Shown here one piece after another: positions 35,569-44,924 of a stretch of DNA of 64,000 nt. A program made the translations under genes and the position numbers. The notes beneath the pieces are model-generated. The model did no database searches and had not been told where the DNA came from. It saw nothing but the letters and a program-made list of their open reading frames with translations. Each line of letters opens with the position of its first letter. Position 1 is the stretch's first letter. Source of the DNA: Marinoscillum sp965229915 (GTDB lineage Bacteria > Bacteroidota > Bacteroidia > Cytophagales > Cyclobacteriaceae); the NCBI RefSeq assembly GCF_965229915.1, contig NZ_CBDDJZ010000001.1, positions 2,542,001 through 2,606,000 of the forward strand, in the 5' to 3' direction.

Positions 35569-35629
35569 TTTCACTACTCAAAAATCCATGGATAATCTTT
35601 GGTTCGTATGTGTCTTAAAAAAATAGAAC

Positions 35630-35803
35630 ATGGATTATCAACCAGACCACTCAGACCGTTTGAGAGAACTTCAAATCGCCCAAAGAATACATCGCAGACT
35701 TAGCGAACGAGCCATAGAAGAGAATACTGCTGAGGCTTTGAGCAGATTAAATACCATCAACTCAACCATCAATCAACTAAAGTCTCAATTGACTGTCCAT
35801 TGA
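35630..35803 (+). CDS. Small charged helical protein
   Basis: An ATG at 35630 opens a 57-residue frame (MDYQPDHSDRLRELQIAQRI to QLKSQLTVH) ending at TGA 35801-35803. It is rich in Arg, Glu, Gln and Leu in a heptad-like order, so probably a helix or coiled coil. It follows the 75-residue ORF by 60 bp. Similarity to any family unknown; short ORFs of this kind are often missed. A weak hairpin with a T-run follows it. Confidence 0.4.
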   Translation: MDYQPDHSDRLRELQIAQRIHRRLSERAIEENTAEALSRLNTINSTINQLKSQLTVH

Positions 35804-35931
35804 CGAGAAGGCTTCTTTTTTCCAATCACGGAGGTTTACCTTCCTGCGCCAACACTAGGGCAAGTCTACAGTCATCGAGTGCTTTTAATGCTCAGATTCG
35901 GCATTATCCTGAAAAGTTGGTTTGAGGGAAT

Positions 35932-35970
35932 TCACCCCTTGCTCTTCAAGATTTCTTTCATCTCATTCAC
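35932..35970 (-). pseudogene. Remnant of a second mutS 3' end
   Basis: On the minus strand, codons 35970 to 35932 read VNEMKEILKSKG followed by TGA. This equals the last 12 residues of the MutS protein encoded at 37859-40471, but with synonymous differences in most codons and a TGA in place of TAG. An in-frame TAA lies two codons upstream, so only this tail is left. It is in the same orientation as mutS, about 1.9 kb beyond its stop, with a C10-protease remnant and a lipoprotein gene in between. The divergence shows it is not a fresh duplication. Confidence 0.75.
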
Positions 35971-36099
35971 AATTTAATCAATAGAACTACCTTTTCAATG
36001 GCATATACTGACCAGATAGCATTTTTTCAGTTAATGTAATTTTTTGCTCTTCTAAATTAACGTTAAATTGGAATTTAATTCCGTTCACAAAAAACAAAA

Positions 36100-37401
36100 A
36101 TGAGATTAACTAAACATTCCCAAATCATCTTTGGCTGTATTATTATGTTTTTGGGTGCCTGTAATGAAGAAAAGATTCCAGGAATCGAGATAGAAACTCC
36201 AGAATCAATCGCAAATTCGCTTGAAAAGATACTATTCTCCTGAAAATCAAAAGGAACACGGTTATGAGGTAGCCCAAAATCATGCGATACGCATAGCTCA
36301 AAACCATTTTGACCTTCGAGCTGAATATTTTGGAAAGCAAAAAATATTAAAACAGGTTAAAAATCTTGAGATAATCAGAGATTCCATTTCCCAAAAACCA
36401 CTTCTATATGTTATCCAGTACAAATCTGGTTTCTGTATAATGTCAGCTGATTCAAGAGAACAACCAATTCTAGCCTACTCAGAAGACAATGATTGGATAG
36501 GATCTTCATTGAGAGGTCCTGATATTTTTTAAAAATCTACGGAAATAACATTAAGAAAATCAAAAATAAAAATGAAAAGCAAAGAGTCGAAATCGGAGGT
36601 GTTTGGAAAAAGCTTTCTTCGGTTAATCCTAAAGGTGGAGCGGCCGATCTAATCATTGAACCAACTGGATGTAATCCGGATAACTGTAATTACTACAGTA
36701 GTGTAGCAACTACCCGCTTTGTTGATGCTTTGGCTAGGTGGGGTCAAGATTTTTCATTCAATTTTTATTTACCAGCTAAAAGTAACTGCGATGATTGTGA
36801 CAGGATTGCGGCAGGGTGTGGACCAGTAGCCATTGGAATGTTACTCCGTTACCACGAATTTCCAGTAATGAATATGTCTTTCAATGGACAAACGGCATTT
36901 ACCGACTGTGCAAATATGCCGAGGTTTGCAGGTGGTTGTAGTAACAATACGGTTGGATTCAGAAGTAGTGCAATGTTGATAAGAATAGCAGGCAATGTTA
37001 TGAGCTCCGATTATGGAGGTGTATTTGGTTGTGAAACTGCCACTTATCCCGCTAATATTGGTGATGGGCTAGATTTCTTTGGATACTCCCACGATGGTAA
37101 AGGGAAGTTATCAGATCGATTCTTTGATGTACAAAATGACCTTGAGAATCAGATTCCTGTCATTTTTAGTGGTGCTACCAGTCCTGTTGGAAACAATTGG
37201 CACATTTGGTTGGCTGATGGTTTCCAACAGACCTCTTATGAACAATGTCATAATAATGTATGCAGCTATTATAGCTACAGCAGTTGGAGTATGAATTGGG
37301 GACAACATGGAGATGGTAATGGATGGTATTCTACGAGTCCAAACTCCATAGATGAATACGATGAACTGCTCCGAGTCTACACGAATATACGTCCAATTTA
37401 A
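36100..37401 (+). pseudogene. C10 (streptopain-like) cysteine protease with two frameshifts
   Basis: Joined over two frames shifts this is a 433-residue secreted protease. Part 1 (ATG 36100) encodes a signal peptide with lipobox LGAC and ends at TGA 36241. A one-base excess near the AAAA run 36224-36227 moves it to the frame of RYYSPENQKEHGYEVAQNHA and the Spi/propeptide motif LLYVIQYKSGFCIMSADSRE plus PILAYSE. A one-base shortage in the T6 run 36525-36530 moves it back to the catalytic domain: catalytic Cys in AGCGPVAIGMLLRYHEFP, catalytic His in NWHIWLADGF, and SMNWGQHGDGNGWY. All key residues are kept. Both shifts are in homopolymers, so sequencing error or recent decay are equally possible. 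Confidence 0.75.
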
Positions 37402-37403
37402 TC

Positions 37404-37847
37404 GTGAGTAATTTGAAAACTTTGATACCACTCCTGATCTCAGTTCTAATGACAGCCTTTTCATGTCATCAAGAAGAAGCGCAACGAATTCATTTTCTAT
37501 ATGGATCCTATCAACACACAGAAGATACGTCCCTCTATTTTTCGATCGGATTGGTTCCAATAGGTAAAAATAAAATCAATACGGTACAGTATTTCTATTC
37601 TGTAAAGGATAGTATTTATGATAATTTCTATGAACTAGACCGAAAATATGACTCTGATAGCAAGCAATCGCTGATTACTACAAGCGAAAATCAACACCTA
37701 ATGATCCATCACATAACTGACACTCATATAGAAGTTCACGGTCCCTCTGAAGACATGGAAGACTTGCAAACCAATGCTAACGAATATAAAAGATTACCCG
37801 AAGGAATTCAGATTTTACCCGATTCGGTATTATTTCCATCAGATTGA
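37404..37847 (+). CDS. Hypothetical lipoprotein, possible C10-protease partner
   Basis: A 147-residue predicted lipoprotein with GTG start and lipobox AFSC (Cys21), beta-rich after that. It begins 2 bp after the stop of the C10 protease, so it is cotranscribed. In Bacteroides, C10 proteases are often encoded with small periplasmic inhibitors; this protein could play that part, but no sequence motif shows it. It ends 11 bp before the mutS stop codon, in convergent orientation. Confidence 0.5.
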   Translation: MSNLKTLIPLLISVLMTAFSCHQEEAQRIHFLYGSYQHTEDTSLYFSIGLVPIGKNKINTVQYFYSVKDSIYDNFYELDRKYDSDSKQSLITTSENQHLMIHHITDTHIEVHGPSEDMEDLQTNANEYKRLPEGIQILPDSVLFPSD

Positions 37848-37858
37848 TGCAGACATCT

Positions 37859-40471
37859 CTAGCCTTTGCTTTTCAAGATTTCCTTCATTTCATTTACCTT
37901 CAGCAAAGCTTCCACTGGAGAAATGGTATTAATATCGATACCACGAAGTAGCTTCATCACTTGCTCAAAGCGAGGATCACTTTCAAACAAGTTGAGCTGA
38001 AACTGGCTACTAGGCACCTCTGCCAGTTTTTCCTTTTCACTCTCAGAAAGCTTATCAGCTTCCAGATGCTTTAATATGGTATTGGCACGAATCACCACCT
38101 GATTGGGCATACCGGCCAGCTGAGCCACATGGATACCAAAGCTGTGCTCACTTCCTCCTGGCTGTAGCTTCCTGACAAAGATGATCTTGTTGTCCAGTTC
38201 TTTTACTGCCACATTGAAATTTTTCACACGCGGCAGATCATTTGTCAATTCATTGAGCTCGTGATAGTGCGTAGCAAAAAGGGTTTTGGCCTTGTAACTT
38301 TCGTGATTGTGCAAATACTCTACAATAGACCAGGCAATGCTGATTCCATCATAGGTACTCGTTCCCCGGCCGATTTCATCCATCAGTACCAGAGAGCGAT
38401 TGCTCAGGTTGTTGAGAATGCTGGCGGTCTCAGTCATCTCCACCATAAAAGTAGACTCTCCTCGAGACAAGTTATCCGAAGCACCCACTCTGGTAAACAC
38501 TTTATCCACCAACCCGACTCGGGCATAACCTGCTGGAACGAAGCAGCCCATTTGAGCCATCAAAACGATCAATGCTGTCTGTCTTAGTAATGCCGACTTA
38601 CCGGCCATATTCGGTCCGGTGATGATCATGATCTGCTGGCTTTCATCATCCAGGTACACATCATTGGGGATGTAGTCCTCCTCGGGTGGCATGTTCTGCT
38701 CGATCACTGGATGTCTGCCTTCTTTGATATCGAGTGAAAATTCCTCAGTAATGTTTGGCTTGATGTAACTGTTGCGCTTGGCCAGGTAGGCAAAAGAAGT
38801 CAGACAGTCTAAGGATGCAATGGTGCGGGCATTCTGCTGAATCACCTCGATGTATTCTGCTGCAAACGAGACCAACTCCTGATAAAGCTTCTGCTCGATG
38901 ACAAAAATCTGGCTTTCTGCATTGAGGATTTTCTCCTCATAAACTTTCAACTCCTCGGTGATGTAGCGCTCTGCATTCACCAACGTCTGCTTTCGGATCC
39001 AATCACCAGGCACCTTGTCTTTGTGTGCATTGGTTACCTCCAGGTAGTAGCCAAACACCTTGTTGTAGGCGATTTTCAAAGAGGAAATACCTGTGCGCTC
39101 CGTCTCTCGCTCCTGAATTCCTTTTAGGTAGTCCTTGCCAGAAAAGGCCAGCTTTCTCAGCTCGTCCAGTTCCTCATTCACTCCATCTTTGATAATGTTT
39201 CCCTGGGTGGCGTTTATCGGTGCATCATCTTTTAGCGAAGCATCCACATTTTCGAGAAGCGCTTCACACTCGTTTAGTTGATCCAGGTACTGTGCAAAAA
39301 CGGCATTCTCAGACTTTCTTAGTTCTTCTTTGATCGGCCTGATTTGGTTCAGACTTTTCTTCAGCTGGCCAAGTTCTCGTGGGTTGATCCGGGCGGTTGC
39401 CACTTTAGAAATCAATCGCTCCAGATCACCAATTTGTTTCAGGTAAACATTGACTTCATTGAGCAACTCCTCCTCATTCATAAACGCCTCCACAGTGGCC
39501 AGTCGGCGTTCGATCTGTTCTTTGTTCTTGAGTGGTAGCACCATCCATTTGCGCAGCAGCCGACTCCCCATAGGGGTCTGTGTGTTGTCCATGATGTCTA
39601 TCAGTGCAGTACCATCGGATTGGCTTGGATGGATCAATTCCAGATTCCTGATGGTAAACTTATCCAACCATACATACTGCTGCTCATCGATTCGCGATAG
39701 CTGTCCGATGTGTTTGACCTCCCGGTGCTCCGTTTCCTCCAGGTAAAACAAGATCGCTCCGGCAGCAATGACGCCCAGCTTCATTTCTTCTACGCCATAG
39801 CCCTTTAGGTTGTTGGTATTGAAATGACGGGTGAGCTTTTCATAGCCATACTCGATGCTGAAGATCCAGTCCTCCAGGTGGAAGTTAATGTAGTTATTGC
39901 CAAAAGCTTTCTCAAACTTCTCACGCTCTCCCTTCGAGTAAATGATCTCCGATGGCTGGAAGCCCTGGATAAGTTTCTCCACATAATCAATGGTGCCCTC
40001 GGCCACCAAAAACTCACCCGTGCTCAGATCCAGAAAGGAAACGCCACAGCCTTTTTCACCATAGTGAATGGACGCCAGGAAGTTGTTTCGGCGCTGCTCC
40101 AGCACATTGTCATTCATGGACAGGCCAGGAGTGACCAACTCAGTAACGCCTCGCTTCACTATCCCTTTGACCGACTTGGGATCTTCCAGCTGATCACAGA
40201 TGGCCACCCGATTACCAGCCCTTACCAGACGAGGCAAATACGCATCCAGTGAATGGTGTGGGAATCCCGCCAGTTCGATGTGTGAGGCAGAACCATTGGC
40301 GCGTTTGGTCAGCACTATGTCCAACACCTTACTGGCCTTCACTGCATCTTCTCCAAAGGTCTCGTAAAAATCTCCTACTCTAAACAGTAGCAAGGCGCCA
40401 GGATACTTAGCCTTGATGGCATTGTACTGTTTCATCAGGGGAGTTTCCGCACTTTTTTTTGCTTTGGCCAT
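37859..40471 (-). CDS. mutS: DNA mismatch repair protein MutS
   Basis: An 870-residue MutS. The mismatch-reading motif GDFYETF (Phe35, Glu37) is in the N-terminal domain. The ATPase has Walker A GPNMAGKS (about 617-624), Walker B LVLMDEIGRGTST, and the dimerisation HTH at the C terminus (SPVEALLKVNEMKEILKSKG). It recognises mispairs and recruits MutL. Length fits MutS1. The C-terminal tail is duplicated in diverged form at 35932-35970, marking an exchange or insertion event downstream. It is divergent from the RNA methyltransferase gene. Confidence 0.97.
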   Translation of the reverse strand: MAKAKKSAETPLMKQYNAIKAKYPGALLLFRVGDFYETFGEDAVKASKVLDIVLTKRANGSASHIELAGFPHHSLDAYLPRLVRAGNRVAICDQLEDPKSVKGIVKRGVTELVTPGLSMNDNVLEQRRNNFLASIHYGEKGCGVSFLDLSTGEFLVAEGTIDYVEKLIQGFQPSEIIYSKGEREKFEKAFGNNYINFHLEDWIFSIEYGYEKLTRHFNTNNLKGYGVEEMKLGVIAAGAILFYLEETEHREVKHIGQLSRIDEQQYVWLDKFTIRNLELIHPSQSDGTALIDIMDNTQTPMGSRLLRKWMVLPLKNKEQIERRLATVEAFMNEEELLNEVNVYLKQIGDLERLISKVATARINPRELGQLKKSLNQIRPIKEELRKSENAVFAQYLDQLNECEALLENVDASLKDDAPINATQGNIIKDGVNEELDELRKLAFSGKDYLKGIQERETERTGISSLKIAYNKVFGYYLEVTNAHKDKVPGDWIRKQTLVNAERYITEELKVYEEKILNAESQIFVIEQKLYQELVSFAAEYIEVIQQNARTIASLDCLTSFAYLAKRNSYIKPNITEEFSLDIKEGRHPVIEQNMPPEEDYIPNDVYLDDESQQIMIITGPNMAGKSALLRQTALIVLMAQMGCFVPAGYARVGLVDKVFTRVGASDNLSRGESTFMVEMTETASILNNLSNRSLVLMDEIGRGTSTYDGISIAWSIVEYLHNHESYKAKTLFATHYHELNELTNDLPRVKNFNVAVKELDNKIIFVRKLQPGGSEHSFGIHVAQLAGMPNQVVIRANTILKHLEADKLSESEKEKLAEVPSSQFQLNLFESDPRFEQVMKLLRGIDINTISPVEALLKVNEMKEILKSKG

Positions 40472-40533
40472 CGTGGAGAATTGGTGGTAGTTTTGACGTG
40501 AAATTGGTCACAATATTAAAGAAAGACGAGCGC

Positions 40534-41073
40534 ATGCGAAAACTAAAAAACGAAGAGCTGGGCAGATTGAAACCTGAAGCATTTGCTGAGAGTGAGAAAC
40601 TTAATGCCTGCATCATCTTGGACGACATCCGTAGCATGAACAACGTGGGAAGTGCCTTTCGTACCGCTGATGCTTTTCGAGTAGAGAAAATCCATTTGTG
40701 TGGAATTACTGCGACTCCACCTCATCGGGATATTAATAAAACTGCTCTGGGAGCCACAGAAACGGTTGCCTGGGAGCATCACAGAGATATTTTAGACGTT
40801 ATAGAAGAACTCAAACAGCATGGATATCAGATTGTAGCCGTAGAGCAAGCTGATATGAGTACCATGCTGGATACTTTTCTACCTAAGCCCGATCAAAAAT
40901 ACGCATTCGTGTTTGGTAATGAAGTCTTTGGAGTGAATGACAGGGTAGTGGCTGAGTCAGATGTTGTATTAGAAATACCGCAGTTCGGAACAAAACATTC
41001 GTTAAATATTGCTGTAAGTTTGGGAATCGTCGTTTGGGATTTTTATAATAAGGCTGGAACTTTTGAAAACTAA
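40534..41073 (+). CDS. TrmH/SpoU-family RNA 2'-O-methyltransferase
   Basis: A SPOUT-fold methyltransferase with the three SpoU motifs: NNVGSAFRTADAF (motif 1), FVFGNEVFGVND (motif 2) and IPQFGTKHSLNIAVSLGIVVWDFY (motif 3, shown here in part as the knot region). About 179 residues from ATG 40534, a small single-domain version as in TrmL or TrmH. It would methylate a ribose in tRNA or rRNA. The longer reading from 40459 overlaps mutS and is rejected. Genes for two paralogous secreted proteins follow by 6 bp. Confidence 0.88.
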   Translation: MRKLKNEELGRLKPEAFAESEKLNACIILDDIRSMNNVGSAFRTADAFRVEKIHLCGITATPPHRDINKTALGATETVAWEHHRDILDVIEELKQHGYQIVAVEQADMSTMLDTFLPKPDQKYAFVFGNEVFGVNDRVVAESDVVLEIPQFGTKHSLNIAVSLGIVVWDFYNKAGTFEN

Positions 41074-41079
41074 TCAACT

Positions 41080-41778
41080 ATGAACAAACTATTTTTTGGA
41101 TTAGGAATGATGCTCACATGGATGGCAACCGCACAGGAAAGTACCATCGTTGGTGGAGATGTACAGGATTTGTCCAGAGTAAATAACTCGGGGATACTTT
41201 TCAACAATCGTGGCTATGCGGTCTCCAAGTATTCAGGTTCACCTTTTTTAGCCGAAGAGTGGGCGAAGGGCTCAGTCACTCTAAAAGACGAAGGGAAAAT
41301 TGATGACCTGTTGTTGGTTTTGGACTTCTATAAGAAAGAACTCTACGTAGAGAAAAACGGGAAGAGCATTGCCGTGCCTAAAGCCAACCTGGAAGCATTC
41401 AGTTTAACCCTGAATGGTCAACAGGTGAATTTCATTCCAGTGGAAATGGGAAATGAAACGGTCTACGGAGAGCTGCTTTATCGGTCTGAAAAATTCGATC
41501 TGTTAAAAATTACTGAGGTGACCTTCATCGATGCAGATCAGTACGACCAAACCTTCAAATCAGGTAATCCAAATGACGAGTACCGCCAGTCTGCCAAATT
41601 TTACATGGACAGAGCGGGAGAGTTAATCAAACTGCCATCATCAAAAGGCAGATTCAGCAAGCTGTTTCCGGGAGAGGAAAAGGCGGTAAAAAGCTATCTG
41701 AAAAATCAAAACATTGACTTAAGCAGTCAAAGAGATCTCGTCATTACTTTTGAAAAGCTGGATAACATGATTCGATAA
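41080..41778 (+). CDS. Secreted hypothetical protein, paralogue 1
   Basis: A 232-residue exported protein with a signal peptide (MNKLFFGLGMMLTWMATAQE). It shares with the next gene the segments GSPFLAEEWAKGSV (here) and GSPYLSDDWAAGSV (there), the LDFYKKELYV stretch, SGNPNDEYRQSAKFYM and the closing GRFSKLFPGEEKAVKSYLK. No family or catalytic motif recognised. It follows the methyltransferase by 6 bp, and the two paralogues are 12 bp apart, so the three genes probably form one operon. Confidence 0.7.
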   Translation: MNKLFFGLGMMLTWMATAQESTIVGGDVQDLSRVNNSGILFNNRGYAVSKYSGSPFLAEEWAKGSVTLKDEGKIDDLLLVLDFYKKELYVEKNGKSIAVPKANLEAFSLTLNGQQVNFIPVEMGNETVYGELLYRSEKFDLLKITEVTFIDADQYDQTFKSGNPNDEYRQSAKFYMDRAGELIKLPSSKGRFSKLFPGEEKAVKSYLKNQNIDLSSQRDLVITFEKLDNMIR

Positions 41779-41790
41779 TTTGAGAAAACT

Positions 41791-42492
41791 ATGAAAGAGC
41801 TCATAAAATACAGCTTCACCGTGATTAGTTGTACAATTGGTTGCCTGGCACAAGCGCAGCAAGGTCAGGCTTTCATGCAGGAAAACCTGCAGGAAATCGG
41901 TCAGGCAAATAATTACCAGATGGTTTACACCTACAACAACATTTCTTCAACTACTGTTGGCTCTCCGTACCTCAGTGATGACTGGGCTGCTGGTAGTGTA
42001 AAGTTGGAAGATGATCAGGTACTGAAAAACCTTCAGTTGAAGCTGGATCTCTATCAAAATGAACTCATTCTCAAGAAAACAACCTCTGAAATCTACTTTC
42101 CTAAAGACCGCATCAGCAGCTTTGACTTGACTACCGATGGATCGAAACTAGAGTTCATCAAAACCCAACTGGATGATGAGGCGGTGTTTTTACAGGTGCT
42201 AGTTACCAATGAATCCTTACGACTACTCAAACAAAGAAAAGTCACGTTTATCCCCGCAAGAAACGAAGGTGCTTACAAATCAGCCAGCCCCAATGACGAA
42301 TACAAAGAATCCGCAAAGTTCTACCTGCGGCAAAATGGAGAGCTGATCAAAGTGCCTAAAGCATACGGTAAGTTTGCCAAGCTTTTTCCTGACCAGAAGA
42401 ACACCATCAAAGATTACTTAATCGACAATCGAATTGACTTGCAAAAAGAGGCGGACCTGATCGTCACTATCAACTACATCAGCGACCTCTAA
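41791..42492 (+). CDS. Secreted hypothetical protein, paralogue 2
   Basis: A 233-residue exported protein, second of a tandem pair; signal peptide ends around CLAQAQ. Aligned segments with its partner are SPNDEYKESAKFYLRQNGEL and AYGKFAKLFPDQKNTIKDYL. Identity looks about one third, so the duplication is old. Function unknown. Its stop overlaps by 4 bp the stop of the convergent TonB receptor gene. Confidence 0.7.
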   Translation: MKELIKYSFTVISCTIGCLAQAQQGQAFMQENLQEIGQANNYQMVYTYNNISSTTVGSPYLSDDWAAGSVKLEDDQVLKNLQLKLDLYQNELILKKTTSEIYFPKDRISSFDLTTDGSKLEFIKTQLDDEAVFLQVLVTNESLRLLKQRKVTFIPARNEGAYKSASPNDEYKESAKFYLRQNGELIKVPKAYGKFAKLFPDQKNTIKDYLIDNRIDLQKEADLIVTINYISDL

Positions 42493-44924
42493 AACTGGAA
42501 TTCTACGCCAATGTAAACGTTTCTAGGCTTGGCCGGAATGATCCCCGGACCGGGATATCCTGCAGCACGCCGGGTGAAGTAGCTCTGATCTGTGAGATTG
42601 TTAATACCCGCTTCAACTTTCAAGAACCGTATGGTATAGTTCATGGACAAGTCCATCACATAATAGGATGGAATAATCCCCTCTACAGCAGTTGGGACTG
42701 GTGGTGTGCTATCGGCATTGGAGGCGTCTGAGAAGTGCTCGGCCACATAAGTGTATAGGTAAGAGATACCCAAATTGCCCCTGCGATAGGTCAAGCCTGT
42801 CTTGATATTAATAGGAGGTACCAACTCTACTTCATTTCCCTCGATCCCCTGTTCCTGATTGCTGATGTAGCGCGAATAAATCACGGCCAGGTTCAGAAAA
42901 GTAGTCAGTGACGTCTCACTAGTAGGCTTGATCCATTTGATGATATCCGTCTCTATGAAGTTTTCGAGTCCAACAATCGCCGCATCGGCAATATTGGTTC
43001 GGTATCGGAAGGTCCGGTCTACCAGGTTATTGAATCGTGGATCGGGTTCTGTACGCAACACACTTCCTATTCGATCTCTGTAAGACAAGAAGAAGGCAGA
43101 AATATCGTATCTAAACTTACCCTGTTTTGCTCCACGGATTCCCAGGTCTATATTGAAGCCGCGCTCATCATCTATGTTTTCGTCCACTTCTAGCGATGGA
43201 TTGTCTACTCGGATGTCATTGAAATTGATGGCACGGAAGTTCTGCGAAAAGTTAGCATACAGCTCCAAGACCTCAATGTGTTTATAACTTACACCAAGCC
43301 CGACCAACGCAAAACTTCTGACCTTTCCTTTGTCTTCATTGATCCGCTCTTCGTACAAAACATTGCCGGCTAAGTCTTCTCGTCGATCGTAGTAGTAGCC
43401 AATGGCTTCTGTATCGATATACTCATAACGGAGTCCCGGAGTGACACTCAGTTTTGGTGTGATGTTCCAGATGTTTTCTGCAAAGAAGGCAAGATTGCTA
43501 CTGGGAAACTCAAAATCCGAATCATCAGGTTCACCAGGATTGACGAAGGTAAAATCGGCTCCAGAGCCATTAGACCCTTCTCCCTGTTCTCGGAGTGTGC
43601 GACCACTATACAGCCGGTTACCCACGAGCAGTACAGATCGCTGACCCAAGAGTGGATAGTGGTAAATCACCCGAAACTCATTTCCCCAGTTGTTATAATC
43701 GTCTTTTAGCAAGTTTCGGTTTTCATCTTCCACATCCGGCCGGTCTATTCGACCAAGATTGCCAACAGCATATCGGTTAGCAGAGAGATGAAACGTTCGG
43801 TTATTGAATTTGAGCCTCGATGAAACGCGGTAGTTCCATTCCATAGCTGTCAAGTTCCAGCCTACATCAAACCAATTGCGTGCACGCTTGGACTGAGTTG
43901 GGTCCTGGTAAAACTCCAGATCGGTCAGTCCCCCAGGTTGCTGCGCCTGATAGGTCATGTAGGTATGCTCAAGCTTTACATCCACAAAGGGAGTGAAGCT
44001 GTACTTCACTGAAGCAAAAAAGTTGTGCTGGTCTTGCTGCGAGTTGGGTCGCCAGCCTTTGCTGCGTTTGTACTGATAAAAGGTGTAATAATTGAATTTG
44101 CCTACGGTCCCGCCCACACTTTGGAAGGCATTGTACAACCCGAAGGATCCAAACGTTTGATTGAATAAAAATGCCAGCTTCTTGTCAGCGGGACCTTCTT
44201 TGAAATCAAAGTTGAGCATGCCACCAAACTGCGTTCCATACTGCAAGCCAGCTGCGCCGCGCACGAGTTCTATTCGGTCGAGTGCTTGAACAGGTGGGGT
44301 GTAGTAGCTCTCTGGATATCCCAATGCATCTGCTGAAATGTCATAGCCGTTTTGCCGGACATTGAAATTAGAAGTTCGGTTAGGATTCAAGCCGCGTCCA
44401 CCGATTCCCAGATTGATTCCAGCTCCGTCATTCTCCCAAATGTTCAACCCTGGAACTCGAGAGTACACCTGCCGACCCACATTGGCTGCCTTGTTGCCAA
44501 TGATGCGGTCTACTTCGATCAACTCAGTCTTCTTGGCCTCATAAATGGCAGATCCCGAAACTGATTCCAGCCATCCTATTCCCAAGTCCTCTGAGCGGCT
44601 ATCACTGATGGTTACTTCATCTAGTTCCGTCTCCAGCTCTGACAGAGTGAAGCCAACCTTGAGATCGTCACTGGCTACCTCTATTTCCTTGTAAGCTGTC
44701 TTGTAGCCTGGCACAAAAGCCACAACTTTGTAGTTTCCGGCTTTCACCTTGGTAAAGCGGTAAAAACCTTGTTCGTTGGATTCCGCCTTTAAGCCAGTGC
44801 CATCTAGAAACACCATTCCCTGAACAGGCTGGCCTTGTACATCCACTAACGTTCCTGAGATGGACTGAGCGAACAACACATTGCCTAGCACTAGCAGCAC
44901 GATGGTCCAAAGGCATTTATTCAT
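42489..44924 (-). CDS. TonB-dependent outer-membrane receptor, imelysin operon
   Basis: About 811 residues from ATG 44924 (signal peptide MNKCLWTIVLLVLGNVLFAQ); the reading from 44957 is less likely. A carboxypeptidase-regulatory domain (SGTLVDVQGQPVQGMVFLDG) and plug (VGRQVYSRVPGLNIWENDGA, GLNPNRTSNFNVRQNGYDIS) precede the barrel; the C terminus ends in GVEFQF with a terminal Phe. The layout is FecA-like. It is the last gene of the DUF4856-imelysin-HTTM-receptor operon, its ATG overlapping the HTTM stop by 8 bp. It probably imports an iron complex, judged by the operon and the palindrome upstream of its first gene. Confidence 0.88.
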   Translation of the reverse strand: MNKCLWTIVLLVLGNVLFAQSISGTLVDVQGQPVQGMVFLDGTGLKAESNEQGFYRFTKVKAGNYKVVAFVPGYKTAYKEIEVASDDLKVGFTLSELETELDEVTISDSRSEDLGIGWLESVSGSAIYEAKKTELIEVDRIIGNKAANVGRQVYSRVPGLNIWENDGAGINLGIGGRGLNPNRTSNFNVRQNGYDISADALGYPESYYTPPVQALDRIELVRGAAGLQYGTQFGGMLNFDFKEGPADKKLAFLFNQTFGSFGLYNAFQSVGGTVGKFNYYTFYQYKRSKGWRPNSQQDQHNFFASVKYSFTPFVDVKLEHTYMTYQAQQPGGLTDLEFYQDPTQSKRARNWFDVGWNLTAMEWNYRVSSRLKFNNRTFHLSANRYAVGNLGRIDRPDVEDENRNLLKDDYNNWGNEFRVIYHYPLLGQRSVLLVGNRLYSGRTLREQGEGSNGSGADFTFVNPGEPDDSDFEFPSSNLAFFAENIWNITPKLSVTPGLRYEYIDTEAIGYYYDRREDLAGNVLYEERINEDKGKVRSFALVGLGVSYKHIEVLELYANFSQNFRAINFNDIRVDNPSLEVDENIDDERGFNIDLGIRGAKQGKFRYDISAFFLSYRDRIGSVLRTEPDPRFNNLVDRTFRYRTNIADAAIVGLENFIETDIIKWIKPTSETSLTTFLNLAVIYSRYISNQEQGIEGNEVELVPPINIKTGLTYRRGNLGISYLYTYVAEHFSDASNADSTPPVPTAVEGIIPSYYVMDLSMNYTIRFLKVEAGINNLTDQSYFTRRAAGYPGPGIIPAKPRNVYIGVEFQF

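Noticed and set aside
36520..36540. Programmed -1 frameshift at the T6-A5 run of the C10 protease
   Set aside because: The zero-frame codons do not form a proper X-XXY-YYZ heptamer, no stimulatory hairpin is evident, and the other frameshift upstream needs the opposite direction, so error or decay is simpler.
40459..40533. Longer N terminus of the TrmH-like methyltransferase
   Set aside because: It would overlap the mutS start on the opposite strand and adds no conserved sequence; ATG 40534 is preferred.
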